Below, piece after piece: positions 1 through 8,930 of a stretch of DNA of 64,000 nucleotides. The stretch is from Pseudarthrobacter sp. W1I19 (GTDB lineage: Bacteria > Actinomycetota > Actinomycetes > Actinomycetales > Micrococcaceae). Below the pieces are notes generated by a model that was not told the DNA's origin, searched no databases, and was given only the letters and a program-made list of their open reading frames with translations. The stretch spans positions 1,178,001 to 1,242,000 of the forward strand of contig NZ_JAUSZR010000001.1 in NCBI RefSeq assembly GCF_030817835.1, written 5' to 3'. Both the position numbers and the translations under genes were made by a program. The stretch's first letter is position 1, and each line of letters starts with the position of its first letter.

Positions 1-341
1 GTGGTGCCGACGGCGCTCAGGTAGAGGCCGAGGAAAGCGCCGGCGACGCCGAGGGCAATCTTTCCGGCAAGAACCTTTTCCAGCGGCATGGAAAGGGGCC
101 GGCCGGCGAGTGACAGCAACCGGTCGAGCTTGCGGACGTATGCCGGGGGAGTCAGCTGGTAACCGATTCCGGCCACAATGCCAGCCTTCTTCTTCCCGAC
201 CATCTCGACTGCAGGGCGGCCCCGCGTAAGGATAGCCATGGTGGCGGTCCGGGCCTTCCGGTCAACCGAGAGGATAGACCAGGTCAGATAACCGATGGGG
301 ACCGAAACAAGCAACAGCGAGGAAATTATCAGCGGACTCAT
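1..341 (-). CDS. tadC: TadC-like pilus assembly membrane protein (locus A), 3' part outside window
   Basis: Only the N-terminal 113 codons are in the window; the frame runs off at base 1. The ATG at 341 follows the tadB stop by a few bases, so the two are co-transcribed. Residues 3-27 form a membrane segment, and the stretch around residues 75-95 (Leu-Asp-Arg-Leu-Leu-Ser-Leu-Ala-Gly-Arg-Pro) aligns with the same position of the complete TadC at 7091-7963. TadC is an inner-membrane platform protein of the type II secretion F family that works with TadB to pass the force of the CpaF ATPase to the growing Flp pilus. The truncation is a window edge, not decay. Confidence 0.85.
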   Translation of the reverse strand, partial: MSPLIISSLLLVSVPIGYLTWSILSVDRKARTATMAILTRGRPAVEMVGKKKAGIVAGIGYQLTPPAYVRKLDRLLSLAGRPLSMPLEKVLAGKIALGVAGAFLGLYLSAVGT

Positions 342-348
342 GATCGCC

Positions 349-1281
349 TCAGAACTTCAGATCGATTATTTTGCGCATCCACAGGCTGCCGATTGTCATG
401 AGCACAACGGACCCGCCGATCATGCCCCATCCCAGCGGATGAGTGAACATCGAATCCATGTAGGCGGGATTGACCGTCATCAGCATCAGTACGATGCCGA
501 AGGGCATGGCGATGAGGATATAGGCGGAGAACTTTCCCTCTGCCGCGAGGGACTTGATGTGCCCCTTGATCTCGCTGCGTTCGCGGATTGTTTCGTTGAC
601 CTGGTCCAGCACTTCTGCCAGGTTGCCGCCCACTTCCCGGTTGATCTGGATGGCCTGGGCAATCCAGATGAAGTCCTCGTTCCGCATGCGCTCAGACGTG
701 TCAGTCAGGGAAGCCAGCAGATCGCGGCCCAGGCTTGTCTCCGTGATGACCCGTCGCATTTCTTCTGACGTTGGACTCTGCGACTCGGCCGCCGCGGCGT
801 CAATGGCGCGGAGGATGCTGTGGCCGGCGCGGAGCCCGCCGGAGAGAAGTTGAAGCGTGTCGCCAAGCTGGCTGTCGAACTTGGACCGCCGCCTGCCTGC
901 CAGGAAACCGAGCACAAGGTGGCCTACGAACGGCGCCAGGATAAACAGCAGGACGGAGACCGCAGGTACGCCGATCACCATTCCCACCAGTGCGCCCACG
1001 ATGGCACCGGCGATGACCAGCACCAAGTATTCAGCCTGGCTGAACCTGACACCGGCATTTTCCAACGCGTCGCGGTTATAGAGCCGGACGTTTCGGGTTG
1101 CCAGGAACCGGTCCAAGGCACCCACCGTCGCGTCAGCGAGCCGGGTGAGGTTCGACGGCGGATCGGCCTGAAAGGGCCGGCGCCTGTCGAGAGCGATGGC
1201 GGGAGTGCGCGGCAGCACCAGCGCCACACCCACCATGATGGGGGCGAGGAACAGGAGGGTGGCTCCGATAACGATCAACAT
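349..1281 (-). CDS. tadB: TadB-like pilus assembly protein, T2SS F domain (locus A)
   Basis: This 310-residue protein has an N-terminal membrane anchor (residues 1-24), a central hydrophobic pair (about 85-130), a cytoplasmic T2SSF domain (about 145-255) with the conserved run LQLLSGGLRAGHSILRAI and an INREVGGNLAEVLD motif, and two C-terminal membrane segments. This is the usual TadB layout. It starts a few bases after cpaF and is followed directly by tadC. The inferred role is the inner-membrane platform for Flp pilus extrusion. The paralogue at 7974-8930 keeps the same motifs (GSMRAGHSLLRAIDA, HREVGGDLAEVLD), which supports common descent of the two loci. Confidence 0.93.
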   Translation of the reverse strand: MLIVIGATLLFLAPIMVGVALVLPRTPAIALDRRRPFQADPPSNLTRLADATVGALDRFLATRNVRLYNRDALENAGVRFSQAEYLVLVIAGAIVGALVGMVIGVPAVSVLLFILAPFVGHLVLGFLAGRRRSKFDSQLGDTLQLLSGGLRAGHSILRAIDAAAAESQSPTSEEMRRVITETSLGRDLLASLTDTSERMRNEDFIWIAQAIQINREVGGNLAEVLDQVNETIRERSEIKGHIKSLAAEGKFSAYILIAMPFGIVLMLMTVNPAYMDSMFTHPLGWGMIGGSVVLMTIGSLWMRKIIDLKF

Positions 1282-1287
1282 GTGGTC

Positions 1288-2841
1288 TTAGGCCTTTCCG
1301 CTGCCGGCTGGGTTCGCACCAGCCGGAGCAGCCCCTGACTGCGTGGCGAACACTGACGGTGACACATGGATGCCGAGATCTTCGAAACGGTCGATGAAGC
1401 GCGGCCGGATGCCGGTGGCCACGGGCTTGCCGAGGAAGCGCCCGTGCTGGTCGACGCCGGCGGAGTAGTCGAACACAAACGCGTCCTGCAGGGTCACGAT
1501 GTCCCCTTCCATACCTTGGACCTCAGTTACATGGGTTATCCGGCGGGACCCGTCACGCAACCTGGAAATTTGGACAATCAGGTTCACCGCGGAGGCAATC
1601 TGCTCGCGGATGGCTCGGAGCGGCAGGTCCATGCCTGCCATGAGGACAAGGGTCTCCAAGCGTGCGACGGCGTCCCGGGGCGAGTTTGAGTGCACGGTGG
1701 AAAGCGAACCGTCGTGGCCGGTGTTCATGGCCTGGAGCATGTCCAGGGATTCGCCGCCACGGACTTCGCCTACCACGATGCGGTCGGGGCGCATACGCAG
1801 TGAGTTCCTCAGAAGCTCGCGGATGGTGACCTCACCCTTGCCCTCGGTGTTCGGGGGACGGCTCTCCAGCCGGACCACGTGGTCCTGCTGGATCTGAAGT
1901 TCCACAGCGTCCTCGATGGTGACGATTCGTTCGTCCGAAGGCAGGAAGGAGGACAGCACATTGAGAAGTGTGGTCTTGCCCGTGCCTGTACCGCCGGACA
2001 CGATGATGTTGAGTTTGGCTTTGACACAGGCATTAAGCAGCTCCGCCATCTCCGGCGTCAGCGTTCCGAAATCGATGAGGTTCCGCACCGTCAGCGGAGT
2101 CTTGCTGAACTTTCGGATGGTCAGCGATGAGCCGCCCACCGCCAGTGGCGGAATGACGGCGTTGACGCGCGAACCATCCTCGAGGCGCGCATCCACCAGG
2201 GGCGAGGACTCGTCAATTCGCCGGCCCACCTTGGACACAATGCGTTCAATAACCTTGCGAAGATGCTGCTCAGAGCTGAACCGGGTGTCCGCGAGTGTGA
2301 GGTGACCCTTCCGTTCGACGTAAATCTGGTCCATGCGGTTGACCATGATTTCAGTGACGGCCGGATCATCGAGCAATCGCTGAAGTGGGCCGTAGCCCAA
2401 AACGTCATCGGCCACGTCCTGCACCAGCCGTGTGCGTTCCTCAGGGGAGAGCGGGACCTGTTCAGCGTCGATGATCCGCGTAAGCTCATCGCGGGCAGTT
2501 GACTTCAGCTCATGCTCAGTGATGGCGGAGTCGTTGAACCGGGCGCCCAGATGTTCAAACAGGGCCGTCGCAGCCCGTTGCTTAAGTGCTGCGAAAACAT
2601 CGACGGGTTGCTGGAGTTTCGGCTTCGACTCTTCAAAGTGCGCGCTGGCGGGCGCAACGGCGGCGGCAGCCGGTGCCGTCGTCGTCCGCTCTTCCGAGGA
2701 CTGTTCCGCCCACTGCACGCGTTGGGCCGGAACCTGGGGAGGCGGCACGTCGCGGGTCGGAGCCGAGGCCTTGGCAGAGGCGGGGCTGGGAAGCGGCTGT
2801 GTTTTCGCCTGGGCGGCGTTGATGCGCTCTGAGAGTTTCAC
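1288..2841 (-). CDS. cpaF: CpaF/TadA-family pilus secretion ATPase (locus A)
   Basis: This is a 517-residue hexameric secretion ATPase of the GspE/VirB11 superfamily that powers Flp pilus assembly. It has a Pro/Ala-rich disordered N-terminus (about 1-75), an N-terminal domain ending in the conserved [18 protein letters not shown] stretch, Walker [10 protein letters not shown] near residue 285, an Asp box (TIEDAVELQ), Walker B-like [14 protein letters not shown] and the His box [12 protein letters not shown] chose the GTG at 2841 because it overlaps the tadZ stop (TAGTG), as in the sister locus; a longer frame to 2889 would lie wholly inside tadZ. The linker is longer than in the paralogue at 8927-10390, but the catalytic core is nearly the same. 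Confidence 0.95.
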   Translation of the reverse strand: MKLSERINAAQAKTQPLPSPASAKASAPTRDVPPPQVPAQRVQWAEQSSEERTTTAPAAAAVAPASAHFEESKPKLQQPVDVFAALKQRAATALFEHLGARFNDSAITEHELKSTARDELTRIIDAEQVPLSPEERTRLVQDVADDVLGYGPLQRLLDDPAVTEIMVNRMDQIYVERKGHLTLADTRFSSEQHLRKVIERIVSKVGRRIDESSPLVDARLEDGSRVNAVIPPLAVGGSSLTIRKFSKTPLTVRNLIDFGTLTPEMAELLNACVKAKLNIIVSGGTGTGKTTLLNVLSSFLPSDERIVTIEDAVELQIQQDHVVRLESRPPNTEGKGEVTIRELLRNSLRMRPDRIVVGEVRGGESLDMLQAMNTGHDGSLSTVHSNSPRDAVARLETLVLMAGMDLPLRAIREQIASAVNLIVQISRLRDGSRRITHVTEVQGMEGDIVTLQDAFVFDYSAGVDQHGRFLGKPVATGIRPRFIDRFEDLGIHVSPSVFATQSGAAPAGANPAGSGKA

Positions 2842-4037
2842 TAGACCACGACCCTTCGGTGCAGTTTGCGCTGGGATTTTGCCCGCCACGAGGGGTTGAA
2901 CCGCTCCACGAGGTGGCTAAGCCCCTTTACCGCCGGGTCCTTTACCGGCTCTTGGAGGACCGGGATTCCCCGGTTTGTGGACAGGGCAACGGCGCGCGAG
3001 CGCGGGATGCTGACATCAATGGGTGCCCCGATGGTTGATTCGAGGTCCTGGACGGTGAGCCCGTTCTTGGAGTCAGCCATGTTGAGCACCACGTGGCGGG
3101 TATCGGGAACGATATCCAGCTGGCGCAGGATATCCAGGCCGGAACGAAGGCCGCGCACGCTCGGGATGTCCATGCCGCTGACCCAGACCACGTCGGTGCA
3201 CTTTTCCATGGCTGCCAGCCCGATCTCGGGCAGTCCCGGCGCGGTATCCACCACCACGTACTGGAACTGTTCTGACAGCTGTTCGATCAGCCGGCTGATC
3301 TGGTCCGGAGTGATCTCGTCAGCATCGACAGGGGTGGGGGGAGCGCAAAGGGCATAGATGCTGCCTGGATGCACCGTGAGGAAGGCCTTGAGGACCAGGG
3401 AATCCTGGCTGGCGGCCGGAGACACGGCGTCCGTCACTGTGTGCTCCGGGTCAAGGTAGAGCCCGGAGGCCACATCCCCGAACTGGAGGTCGAGGTCAAC
3501 AATGACAACGCTCATCGGGGCGATCTTTCCCAGCCCGATGGCGATGTTGGTTGCGATGGTGGTTTTGCCCACGCCGCCCTTGGGCGAGAAGACGCCGATC
3601 ACCAGTCCCTTGTTGCCCTCAGCGGCATGCTGAGGCGCCAGCGGGCGGTGCCGGCTGACGAAGGACTGGCTTGCCCGCTCCAAGACGACACGCAACTGGG
3701 CGGCGTCCGAATCTGGGGCAATGATGTCCTTGATGCCCGCCCGCATCGCGTGCAGAAGGAAGTCGGTCTCCGGCTCGGCAGCCACAACCACGCCCAGCTC
3801 GGGGGAGCTGACGTTCAAGACGGTGGCGAACCGAAGTGCTTCGTCCAAAGGAACCTCAGGGCCCAGAATCAGGACCTCAGGCTGCTCCTGGTCCAGGCTC
3901 GCGAAGAGCTGGTGCGGGTCCGCGGGCAGCAGGCTGGTGAAGAACGTCTGGACTCCACCATGAAGGCCTCCTGCAACGGCTTGGCGCAAACGGGCGTCGA
4001 AGCTGGTGTCGGGAGTGATAAGGACGAAGCGGCTCAC
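2841..4037 (-). CDS. tadZ: TadZ/CpaE-like ATPase with receiver-like N-terminus (locus A)
   Basis: This 398-residue protein has a degenerate response-regulator-like N-terminal domain (about 1-125) followed by a MinD/ParA-type ATPase with the deviant Walker A FSPKGGVGKTT near residue 155 and VVDTAPGLPE as switch II. TadZ/CpaE proteins localise Tad machinery at the pole and bind the CpaF ATPase. The GTG start overlaps the stop of the upstream cpaB-like gene (GTGA), and its own stop overlaps the cpaF start, so translation is coupled. The C-terminus is basic (KLHRRVVV), matching KLHRRAVVQ in the paralogue at 10387-11586. Confidence 0.9.
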   Translation of the reverse strand: MSRFVLITPDTSFDARLRQAVAGGLHGGVQTFFTSLLPADPHQLFASLDQEQPEVLILGPEVPLDEALRFATVLNVSSPELGVVVAAEPETDFLLHAMRAGIKDIIAPDSDAAQLRVVLERASQSFVSRHRPLAPQHAAEGNKGLVIGVFSPKGGVGKTTIATNIAIGLGKIAPMSVVIVDLDLQFGDVASGLYLDPEHTVTDAVSPAASQDSLVLKAFLTVHPGSIYALCAPPTPVDADEITPDQISRLIEQLSEQFQYVVVDTAPGLPEIGLAAMEKCTDVVWVSGMDIPSVRGLRSGLDILRQLDIVPDTRHVVLNMADSKNGLTVQDLESTIGAPIDVSIPRSRAVALSTNRGIPVLQEPVKDPAVKGLSHLVERFNPSWRAKSQRKLHRRVVV

Positions 4038-4804
4038 TTGTATAGGTCCTGCCGGGTCATGACGCGCGGCCCGCTGTCCTGGGCGTCGAGTGGTTCGCGG
4101 CTAAGCCACAACGAAGCGTACTCGGCTGCGAAAACGATCTTGTCGGAGTTGACGTCGTTGACGGCAACAGTGACCATCAACATTCCCGTTGGAAGGTTGA
4201 CGTCGCGCGGATCTGGTTGGGCGGCATCGGTTGCGGCGGCACTCGGCTTTGCAGTTGTTGCTTCCGGTGCCCGCTGGACCGCGGTGACGAGTGCCTTGCG
4301 GATGGACAACTGGACGGTTTCTTTATCAGGCTTCGCCTCCAGCCCTCCATTCGGCAAGGAGATGAAGATGCCGACAGTGTCCCCCGCCTCAAGCCGGCCG
4401 CCAACGACGCGCTGCGGTTCAAGCTGGAACGAGACTTCCTGCAGCCCTGCCGGCACGGGTACCGAACCGGAGGTCTCCAGGTCTTCGGGTGATACCAGCC
4501 GTTCCGCCACGAGCTGTTCACCCGGCACAAGGTCTGCGGCAGCTACTTTTCCTGCCGCTCCGTCCAAGGTGTTGAGGGCTGTCTTCGCGACGGCGGTGCC
4601 CGGCAACTGCTGAAGGGACACGGAGGTCTTTAGAGTCTCGACCGAGGCGCCGGCCGGCACCGCTTTCTTGACCACGAGGACTTCCACGGGTTCGAGGTTC
4701 GCGACTGCACGCTGGTCTGCCCCCTGCGCGTAGGTCACCACAATGACTGCGCCGACGATGGCGAGCAGTACCGCCAATACACCAGCTAGCAAACGGGACT
4801 TCAC
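4034..4804 (-). CDS. cpaB: CpaB/RcpC-like Flp pilus assembly protein (locus A)
   Basis: This 256-residue protein has one N-terminal membrane segment (about 5-27) and an exported SAF-type domain (VLVVKKAVPAGASVE, then PVPAGLQEVSFQLEPQRVVGG), the signature of CpaB/RcpC. In diderms it associates with the outer-membrane secretin; here, as in other actinobacterial Tad loci, no secretin gene is visible, so the role in a Gram-positive wall is an inference (periplasm-like space or wall-spanning). The start is GTG at 4804 with AGGAG six bases upstream. Confidence 0.85.
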   Translation of the reverse strand: MKSRLLAGVLAVLLAIVGAVIVVTYAQGADQRAVANLEPVEVLVVKKAVPAGASVETLKTSVSLQQLPGTAVAKTALNTLDGAAGKVAAADLVPGEQLVAERLVSPEDLETSGSVPVPAGLQEVSFQLEPQRVVGGRLEAGDTVGIFISLPNGGLEAKPDKETVQLSIRKALVTAVQRAPEATTAKPSAAATDAAQPDPRDVNLPTGMLMVTVAVNDVNSDKIVFAAEYASLWLSREPLDAQDSGPRVMTRQDLYK

Positions 4805-4845
4805 TGATTTCTCCTGGATAGTTCAAGGATCATGGGTTGCACGGG

Positions 4846-5880
4846 CTAACGGAGTTCGACGACGGTCGCACCATCCGGGTTCACATCACCCAGGGTGTAG
4901 CCCTTTGCGAGAGAAACGTATTGGACGAAACTTCCGATAATGCCCCGGCAGGGCTCACGGCACTCCAGCGAGGCCGGAACGTCCGGTGTTCGGTTGCGGA
5001 AAGTGTAGGGAAGTCCAGTGTTGCCAACCTTCCAGCCTGCCACCTTGAATGCGGCGAAAGTTGTGAGCCCGAATACAGCGTTTGTTCCGGTGCCGGTCAC
5101 TTTATTGAAAATCGGCAGCAGAACAATGACGTCCTTACCTGCGTTCATATCAGCTGCCCAGCCGTTGAGCAGGGCTTCGCAATTTGAGGGCGGATCAACG
5201 CCCGTGGATCCGCCGGCGGTGCCGGTGCTTGCCTTAATATCGATGAGCGCGCCGCACTGGCCGGGGTCCTGTTTGAGGCCGCCGAATCCGCCTTCAACCG
5301 CTGCCCCGGACGGCCCGTAGAAACAGCCCGGATTGGCTCCGGTTCCATGAAGGCGAAGGAGCTGCATAACGTCTTTCTGGCCCCGGACCTGGCAGATGGA
5401 GACCGTGATAGGAAAGACGGTTGGTCCTTTTTCCGGACTGCCCCAACCAACTGTTGACGGGGCATTGACTTCCGTGGTGTTGAAGCCCAAGGCGCGGGCA
5501 AGAAAGAGGGACACCTGGTTTGGGGCGTGGCCGGCTTCCTGGGAGCCGACGGTGGCTGTCACGGTGCGGCCGGTCTTGTTGAGCACTATGGACTTGATAT
5601 TGCTCAGGCCGTCATTCGCGTTGCTGTTGGCCAGACTTCTCGCGAGCGAAGAGGTGTCTGAGCAGTTAGGGTCGCTTACGTTTTTCGCGCACTTTTGGGC
5701 GACCCCGAGGGCGGCAGCGTCCGCTCCGTTTCGGAGTTGAGCGCGCTCCGAATACAGCATGGCGACATCTACAGCCATGGCGCCGAAGCCCAACAGGACC
5801 ACCAGCATAATGGCGACGATCACGCTAACGGCGCCGCGTTCGGCGTCGTTATTTTTCTTTCCAGGTGTCAGCCGCCGCAC
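4846..5880 (-). CDS. tadG: TadG-like pilus-associated exported protein (locus A)
   Basis: This 344-residue protein has an N-terminal TadG/TadE-type hydrophobic helix after a charged stretch (DAERGAVSVIVAIMLVVLLG, residues 12-31), then the conserved ERAQLRNGADAAALG segment typical of Tad_N proteins, and an extracytoplasmic domain with eight or more Cys, probably disulphide-bonded. It overlaps the tadE stop by 13 nt (GTG at 5880), the same overlap length as in the second locus. It is probably a surface-exposed pseudopilin-like or adhesin-like component. The C-terminal region matches the paralogue at 12365-13366 only weakly, so the exposed part has diverged fastest. Confidence 0.82.
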   Translation of the reverse strand: MRRLTPGKKNNDAERGAVSVIVAIMLVVLLGFGAMAVDVAMLYSERAQLRNGADAAALGVAQKCAKNVSDPNCSDTSSLARSLANSNANDGLSNIKSIVLNKTGRTVTATVGSQEAGHAPNQVSLFLARALGFNTTEVNAPSTVGWGSPEKGPTVFPITVSICQVRGQKDVMQLLRLHGTGANPGCFYGPSGAAVEGGFGGLKQDPGQCGALIDIKASTGTAGGSTGVDPPSNCEALLNGWAADMNAGKDVIVLLPIFNKVTGTGTNAVFGLTTFAAFKVAGWKVGNTGLPYTFRNRTPDVPASLECREPCRGIIGSFVQYVSLAKGYTLGDVNPDGATVVELR

Positions 5881-6257
5881 AGCATGGCTCCTTTGCCGGT
5901 CATCGTGAAAGGACCCGCTATTCCCGTCAAAGTCGACAGGGAGTAGGTGATGGTGATGGTCGCTTGGGGGCTGGTCCCGGTGCTAGCTGTGGAAGGGCAT
6001 GGGGTCCCAAAAACTATGCTTGTATCCGGCAAACCGGGGTGTAGGGACACAGCCGCGGCTTTTGCTGCTGAACGTGCCGTTGCTTGGTTGCCCGTTATTG
6101 CCATCACTCGCACGCCTTCACGCGCAGCCGCCGAAAGCGAAGCTTGGGTGTTGTAGGCGCGGCTGAACTCAACAATGCCCAAAAGGAGCATGACCAGGAC
6201 GGGCGCCACAATCGCAAACTCGACTGCAACGGCTCCTCGCTCGGATGCTCTGGACAT
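5868..6257 (-). CDS. tadE: TadE-like pseudopilin (locus A)
   Basis: This 129-residue protein carries the TadE-like motif ERGAVAVEFAIVAPVLVMLL at residues 6-25 with Glu at position +5 of the hydrophobic stretch, as in type IV pilin-like leaders cleaved by a prepilin peptidase. The ATG at 6257 is preferred to an in-frame GTG at 6278 because AAAGG lies seven bases before it. The C-terminal half contains two Cys that could form a disulphide. TadE pseudopilins are minor subunits needed for Flp pilus biogenesis. Confidence 0.85.
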   Translation of the reverse strand: MSRASERGAVAVEFAIVAPVLVMLLLGIVEFSRAYNTQASLSAAAREGVRVMAITGNQATARSAAKAAAVSLHPGLPDTSIVFGTPCPSTASTGTSPQATITITYSLSTLTGIAGPFTMTGKGAMLCGG

Positions 6258-6365
6258 GCTGCTGCCTTTCGGAATCACGGTTTACAAATGAAACAGTGGC
6301 GGCGGCAAGGCCGACGCCACTGTCATGGTTGCCCTCGAGCTAGGCCATCAGGGTGAGGTGGTTGG

Positions 6366-6605
6366 CTATGGAGTCGTTGCAGCGGCGCAGGTGCCCAGAC
6401 CAGCTTTGGCACCGGCCGTGTAGGTGCCCTTGGTAATTGAGCACTGCACTTGAGTGAACATGTCGTCCAAGGTGCCGCCCAGAAGGGTGACAGCAACAAT
6501 GATGACGACTGCGATGAGGCCAACCATGATGCCGTACTCAACGGCGGTGGCGCCCTTTTCATTGGTGTGGAGGCGGGTCACGATGTTGGTGTAGAGAGAA
6601 AGCAT
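6366..6605 (-). CDS. flp: Flp-type major pilin with extended C-terminus (locus A)
   Basis: This 79-residue Flp pilin has the sequence NEKGATAVEYGIMVGLIAVV (residues 14-33): a Gly cleavage site, then Glu at +5, Tyr at +6 and a hydrophobic helix. The ATG at 6605 has an AGGAG seven bases upstream. Unlike the three other pilins here (66-70 residues), it has a C-terminal extension of about 20 residues with two Cys (VQCSITKG and GTCAAATTP), which could close a small surface loop. It is the first gene of locus A and lies just after the terminator that ends locus B. Confidence 0.9.
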   Translation of the reverse strand: MLSLYTNIVTRLHTNEKGATAVEYGIMVGLIAVVIIVAVTLLGGTLDDMFTQVQCSITKGTYTAGAKAGLGTCAAATTP

Positions 6606-6794
6606 TTGAGACTCCTGAGCGAGTGGGAGAAGCTGGTCCTGCACCAGCTCTGAATCGAAGTTAGCAACGAAAACAGGGGCGAAGCCGGTATCTTGGAACA
6701 TCCTTCGCAAACGCTTTCACCGCCGCACTTTTCCTGCGCTTTTGCTTGGTTTTCGCTGCGGTAATACTGAGTTTCGATTTTCCGGGCACACAAA

Positions 6795-6829
6795 CGGACC
6801 CCCTCGGTTCTGGGTGCCGAGGGGGTCCG
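6795..6829 (-). terminator. Strong hairpin terminator between Tad loci
   Basis: A perfect 13-bp stem (CGGACCCCCTCGG paired with CCGAGGGGGTCCG) encloses a 9-nt loop, with a TTTGTGTG run on the minus-strand 3' side. It sits after the pilin gene at 6870-7082 and before the locus A pilin, so it probably ends the locus B transcript and insulates the two loci. Confidence 0.8.
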
Positions 6830-6869
6830 GTCCTTGGGGCGCCGAGCGGGCGCGAGGGGCATGGAACGT

Positions 6870-7082
6870 CTACGGGATGCCTAGTGCCGTTCTGATGCCA
6901 GTGGTGAGAAAGCCAAATGAGGAGTTCAGCGCGGTACCGAATAGACCCACACCAGCAACAATCACAATGGCAATGAAGCCGACCAGAAGGCTGTACTCAG
7001 TAGCCGTGGCGCCGCGTTCCTGGTTGCGGAAAGCCACGAGTTTTTCGGATGCGCCGTTCAGAAGCCGCGTCAGATGTTTCAC
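6870..7082 (-). CDS. flp: Flp-type pilin at the 3' end of Tad locus B
   Basis: This 70-residue pilin carries the motif ERGATATEYSLLVGFIAIVI (residues 22-41), with the prepilin cleavage Gly, Glu+5 and Tyr+6 in place. The GTG at 7082 is preceded by TAGGAGG at ideal spacing. It lies only 8 bp beyond the tadC stop, so it is the last gene of the locus B operon rather than the first gene of locus A; the terminator at 6795-6829 follows it. A pilin placed after the assembly genes is unusual and may give a different expression level from the two pilins at the 5' end. Confidence 0.88.
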   Translation of the reverse strand: MKHLTRLLNGASEKLVAFRNQERGATATEYSLLVGFIAIVIVAGVGLFGTALNSSFGFLTTGIRTALGIP

Positions 7083-7090
7083 GAATCCTC

Positions 7091-7963
7091 CTAGGAAAAG
7101 GCTGCAACGATGTTCATGACTGCCGGCCCCAGCAGGATGATGAAGAGGGTCGGGAAGATGAAGAAGATGAGCGGAAAAAGGATCTTTACCGGAATCTTCA
7201 TGGCATGTTCCTCCGCTCGCTGACGGCGCTTAAGTCGCATCTCGTGGGCTTGGACTTTCAGAACTTTAGCGATGGCGATGCCGTACGCGTCTGCCTGAAC
7301 AATGGCCCGGATAAAAGATCGCAGGTCCGGGACATCAACACGGTCGGACATCGAAAGGTAGGCCTCCTTCCGGGAACGTCCTACTTGCATGTCCTGCAAA
7401 GTCCGGGTCATTTCGTCCGCGAGTGGCCCGCTTCCATTCTGGGCCGTGCGGGCCATTGCAGCTTCGAAACCCAAACCGGCCTGCACGGAGATCAGCATTT
7501 GATCAAGGGTATTGGGCAGTTCCATTCTGATTTTGGCCCTCCGTTTCTCGGCATTGGTTCGCACCAGCAGATCCGGCGCGAAGTAGCCGAATGCAATTGC
7601 GGCGAGCAAAATGCCAAAACGAGCGGGTGCGGGGGATGCGAGGAAGAAGAACAAACCGAAAGCCGCTCCTCCAAGCGCCAACATGGGTTTGACGACCAGG
7701 AGGCGTTCGAGCGGCCACTCCTTCGGCCGTCCAACACCCGCAAGCTGCTTGTCCAACCAAGCCACGTAGCCAACTGGAGTGATTTTGCGGGCAATGGCGC
7801 CCGCATCTACAGAAAGACTTTGCTGGGACGCGTTCCTGGCCCTTTGTCCGAGGTTGGCCTGAATGTTGCGAATGGCAACCCTGTCGACAGCGAACACGGA
7901 CCAAACCAAGTAGGAGACTGGGAGAACGATAGCCAGCATCGCGCCTAGTGCTATGGGTGACAT
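7091..7963 (-). CDS. tadC: TadC-like pilus assembly membrane protein (locus B)
   Basis: This complete 290-residue TadC has an N-terminal membrane helix (about 3-25), a hydrophobic pair near 95-140, the T2SSF core with ELPNTLDQMLISVQAGLGFE and DVPDLRSFIRAIVQADAYG, and a C-terminal hydrophobic segment. It follows tadB by 10 bp. With TadB it should form the inner-membrane platform of the pilus. The truncated gene at 1-341 is its counterpart in locus A. Confidence 0.92.
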   Translation of the reverse strand: MSPIALGAMLAIVLPVSYLVWSVFAVDRVAIRNIQANLGQRARNASQQSLSVDAGAIARKITPVGYVAWLDKQLAGVGRPKEWPLERLLVVKPMLALGGAAFGLFFFLASPAPARFGILLAAIAFGYFAPDLLVRTNAEKRRAKIRMELPNTLDQMLISVQAGLGFEAAMARTAQNGSGPLADEMTRTLQDMQVGRSRKEAYLSMSDRVDVPDLRSFIRAIVQADAYGIAIAKVLKVQAHEMRLKRRQRAEEHAMKIPVKILFPLIFFIFPTLFIILLGPAVMNIVAAFS

Positions 7964-7973
7964 ATCATTGCTC

Positions 7974-8930
7974 CTAGTACTTGGGTTTGATCAAGCGGCT
8001 GAGCCAGAAACCGCCGGCGGTCAGCATGACGGCGGCGACTCCCAGCATCAGATAGCCGGGCACAGTGCTCGTGAAAGTCTTCGAGTACTGGGGATTGATA
8101 AAAATCAATGCGAAGAAGAGCACTACCGGAAGGCCCATGAGGACGCCGGCAGACATTTTGCCTTCAGCGCTCAGAGCTTTTACTTGCCGTCGGATCTGGT
8201 TTCTGTCGCGGATAGTTTCGCCTACGTGGTCCAAAACCTCAGCAAGGTCTCCGCCGACTTCACGGTGAATCTCAATGGCCTGCGAAATCCAGGAGAAGTC
8301 CTCACTGCCAGTGCGGGCGGACACGTCCATCATGGATTCGCCGAGGTCCCGCCCGATCCTGGTCTCGTTGACGATTCGGCTCAGTTCTTCGGACATTGGT
8401 GCATCAGATTCACGTGCTGAAGCATCGATGGCCCTGAGGAGGCTGTGGCCGGCACGCATGCTGCCGGTGAGCATCTGCAGCGTATCCGGCAACTGTTCGT
8501 CAAACTTGCTCTTGCGTCTTGACGTCAACACCGTGAGATAGGCGAGCATGGCCGCGGGGACGACCGCGAGTGCCAGGGTTGCGAAGAAAAGACCGCCCAA
8601 CAAGAACGCAAGAACGGCGCCTGCCAGTGCGCCTGCCCCCATCATCAAGAGGAAGTCGGCTGGCTGAGCCTTCAGCCCGGCACGCTCGAGCCGTTCCCGG
8701 CTGACGAGGAAGTCGTTTTTCCCTTTCAACTTCTTGTTGATCGCGCCCACAGCGGTATCGGTGAGGAGGGTGAGCCTGGAAGCAGCGGCCGCGACGTCCG
8801 GCCGGCGCCTCTCTATCGGAATTAGGTGCTTGGATTTGAGGACCACTGTGAAGAGGAGGATTACTGCTGCGAAAAGCAACAGCACTCCCAACAGCATGGG
8901 TGCTACTGAGTCCTCTGGTACGGTCATCAC
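7974..8930 (-). CDS. tadB: TadB-like pilus assembly protein (locus B)
   Basis: This is a 318-residue T2SSF-family protein with an N-terminal anchor (about 8-28), central hydrophobic helices (about 92-135), a cytoplasmic domain with DTLQMLTGSMRAGHSLLRAI and EIHREVGGDLAEVLDHVGE, and two C-terminal membrane segments. The start codon overlaps the cpaF stop (ATGA). It is collinear with the TadB at 349-1281, with strong conservation in the T2SSF domain and little in the first 90 residues. Confidence 0.93.
   Translation of the reverse strand: MMTVPEDSVAPMLLGVLLLFAAVILLFTVVLKSKHLIPIERRRPDVAAAASRLTLLTDTAVGAINKKLKGKNDFLVSRERLERAGLKAQPADFLLMMGAGALAGAVLAFLLGGLFFATLALAVVPAAMLAYLTVLTSRRKSKFDEQLPDTLQMLTGSMRAGHSLLRAIDASARESDAPMSEELSRIVNETRIGRDLGESMMDVSARTGSEDFSWISQAIEIHREVGGDLAEVLDHVGETIRDRNQIRRQVKALSAEGKMSAGVLMGLPVVLFFALIFINPQYSKTFTSTVPGYLMLGVAAVMLTAGGFWLSRLIKPKY

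Noticed and set aside
2842..2889. A longer start for the locus A cpaF gene at 2889
   Set aside because: It would place 16 extra residues inside tadZ; the paralogous locus and the TAGTG overlap favour the GTG at 2841.
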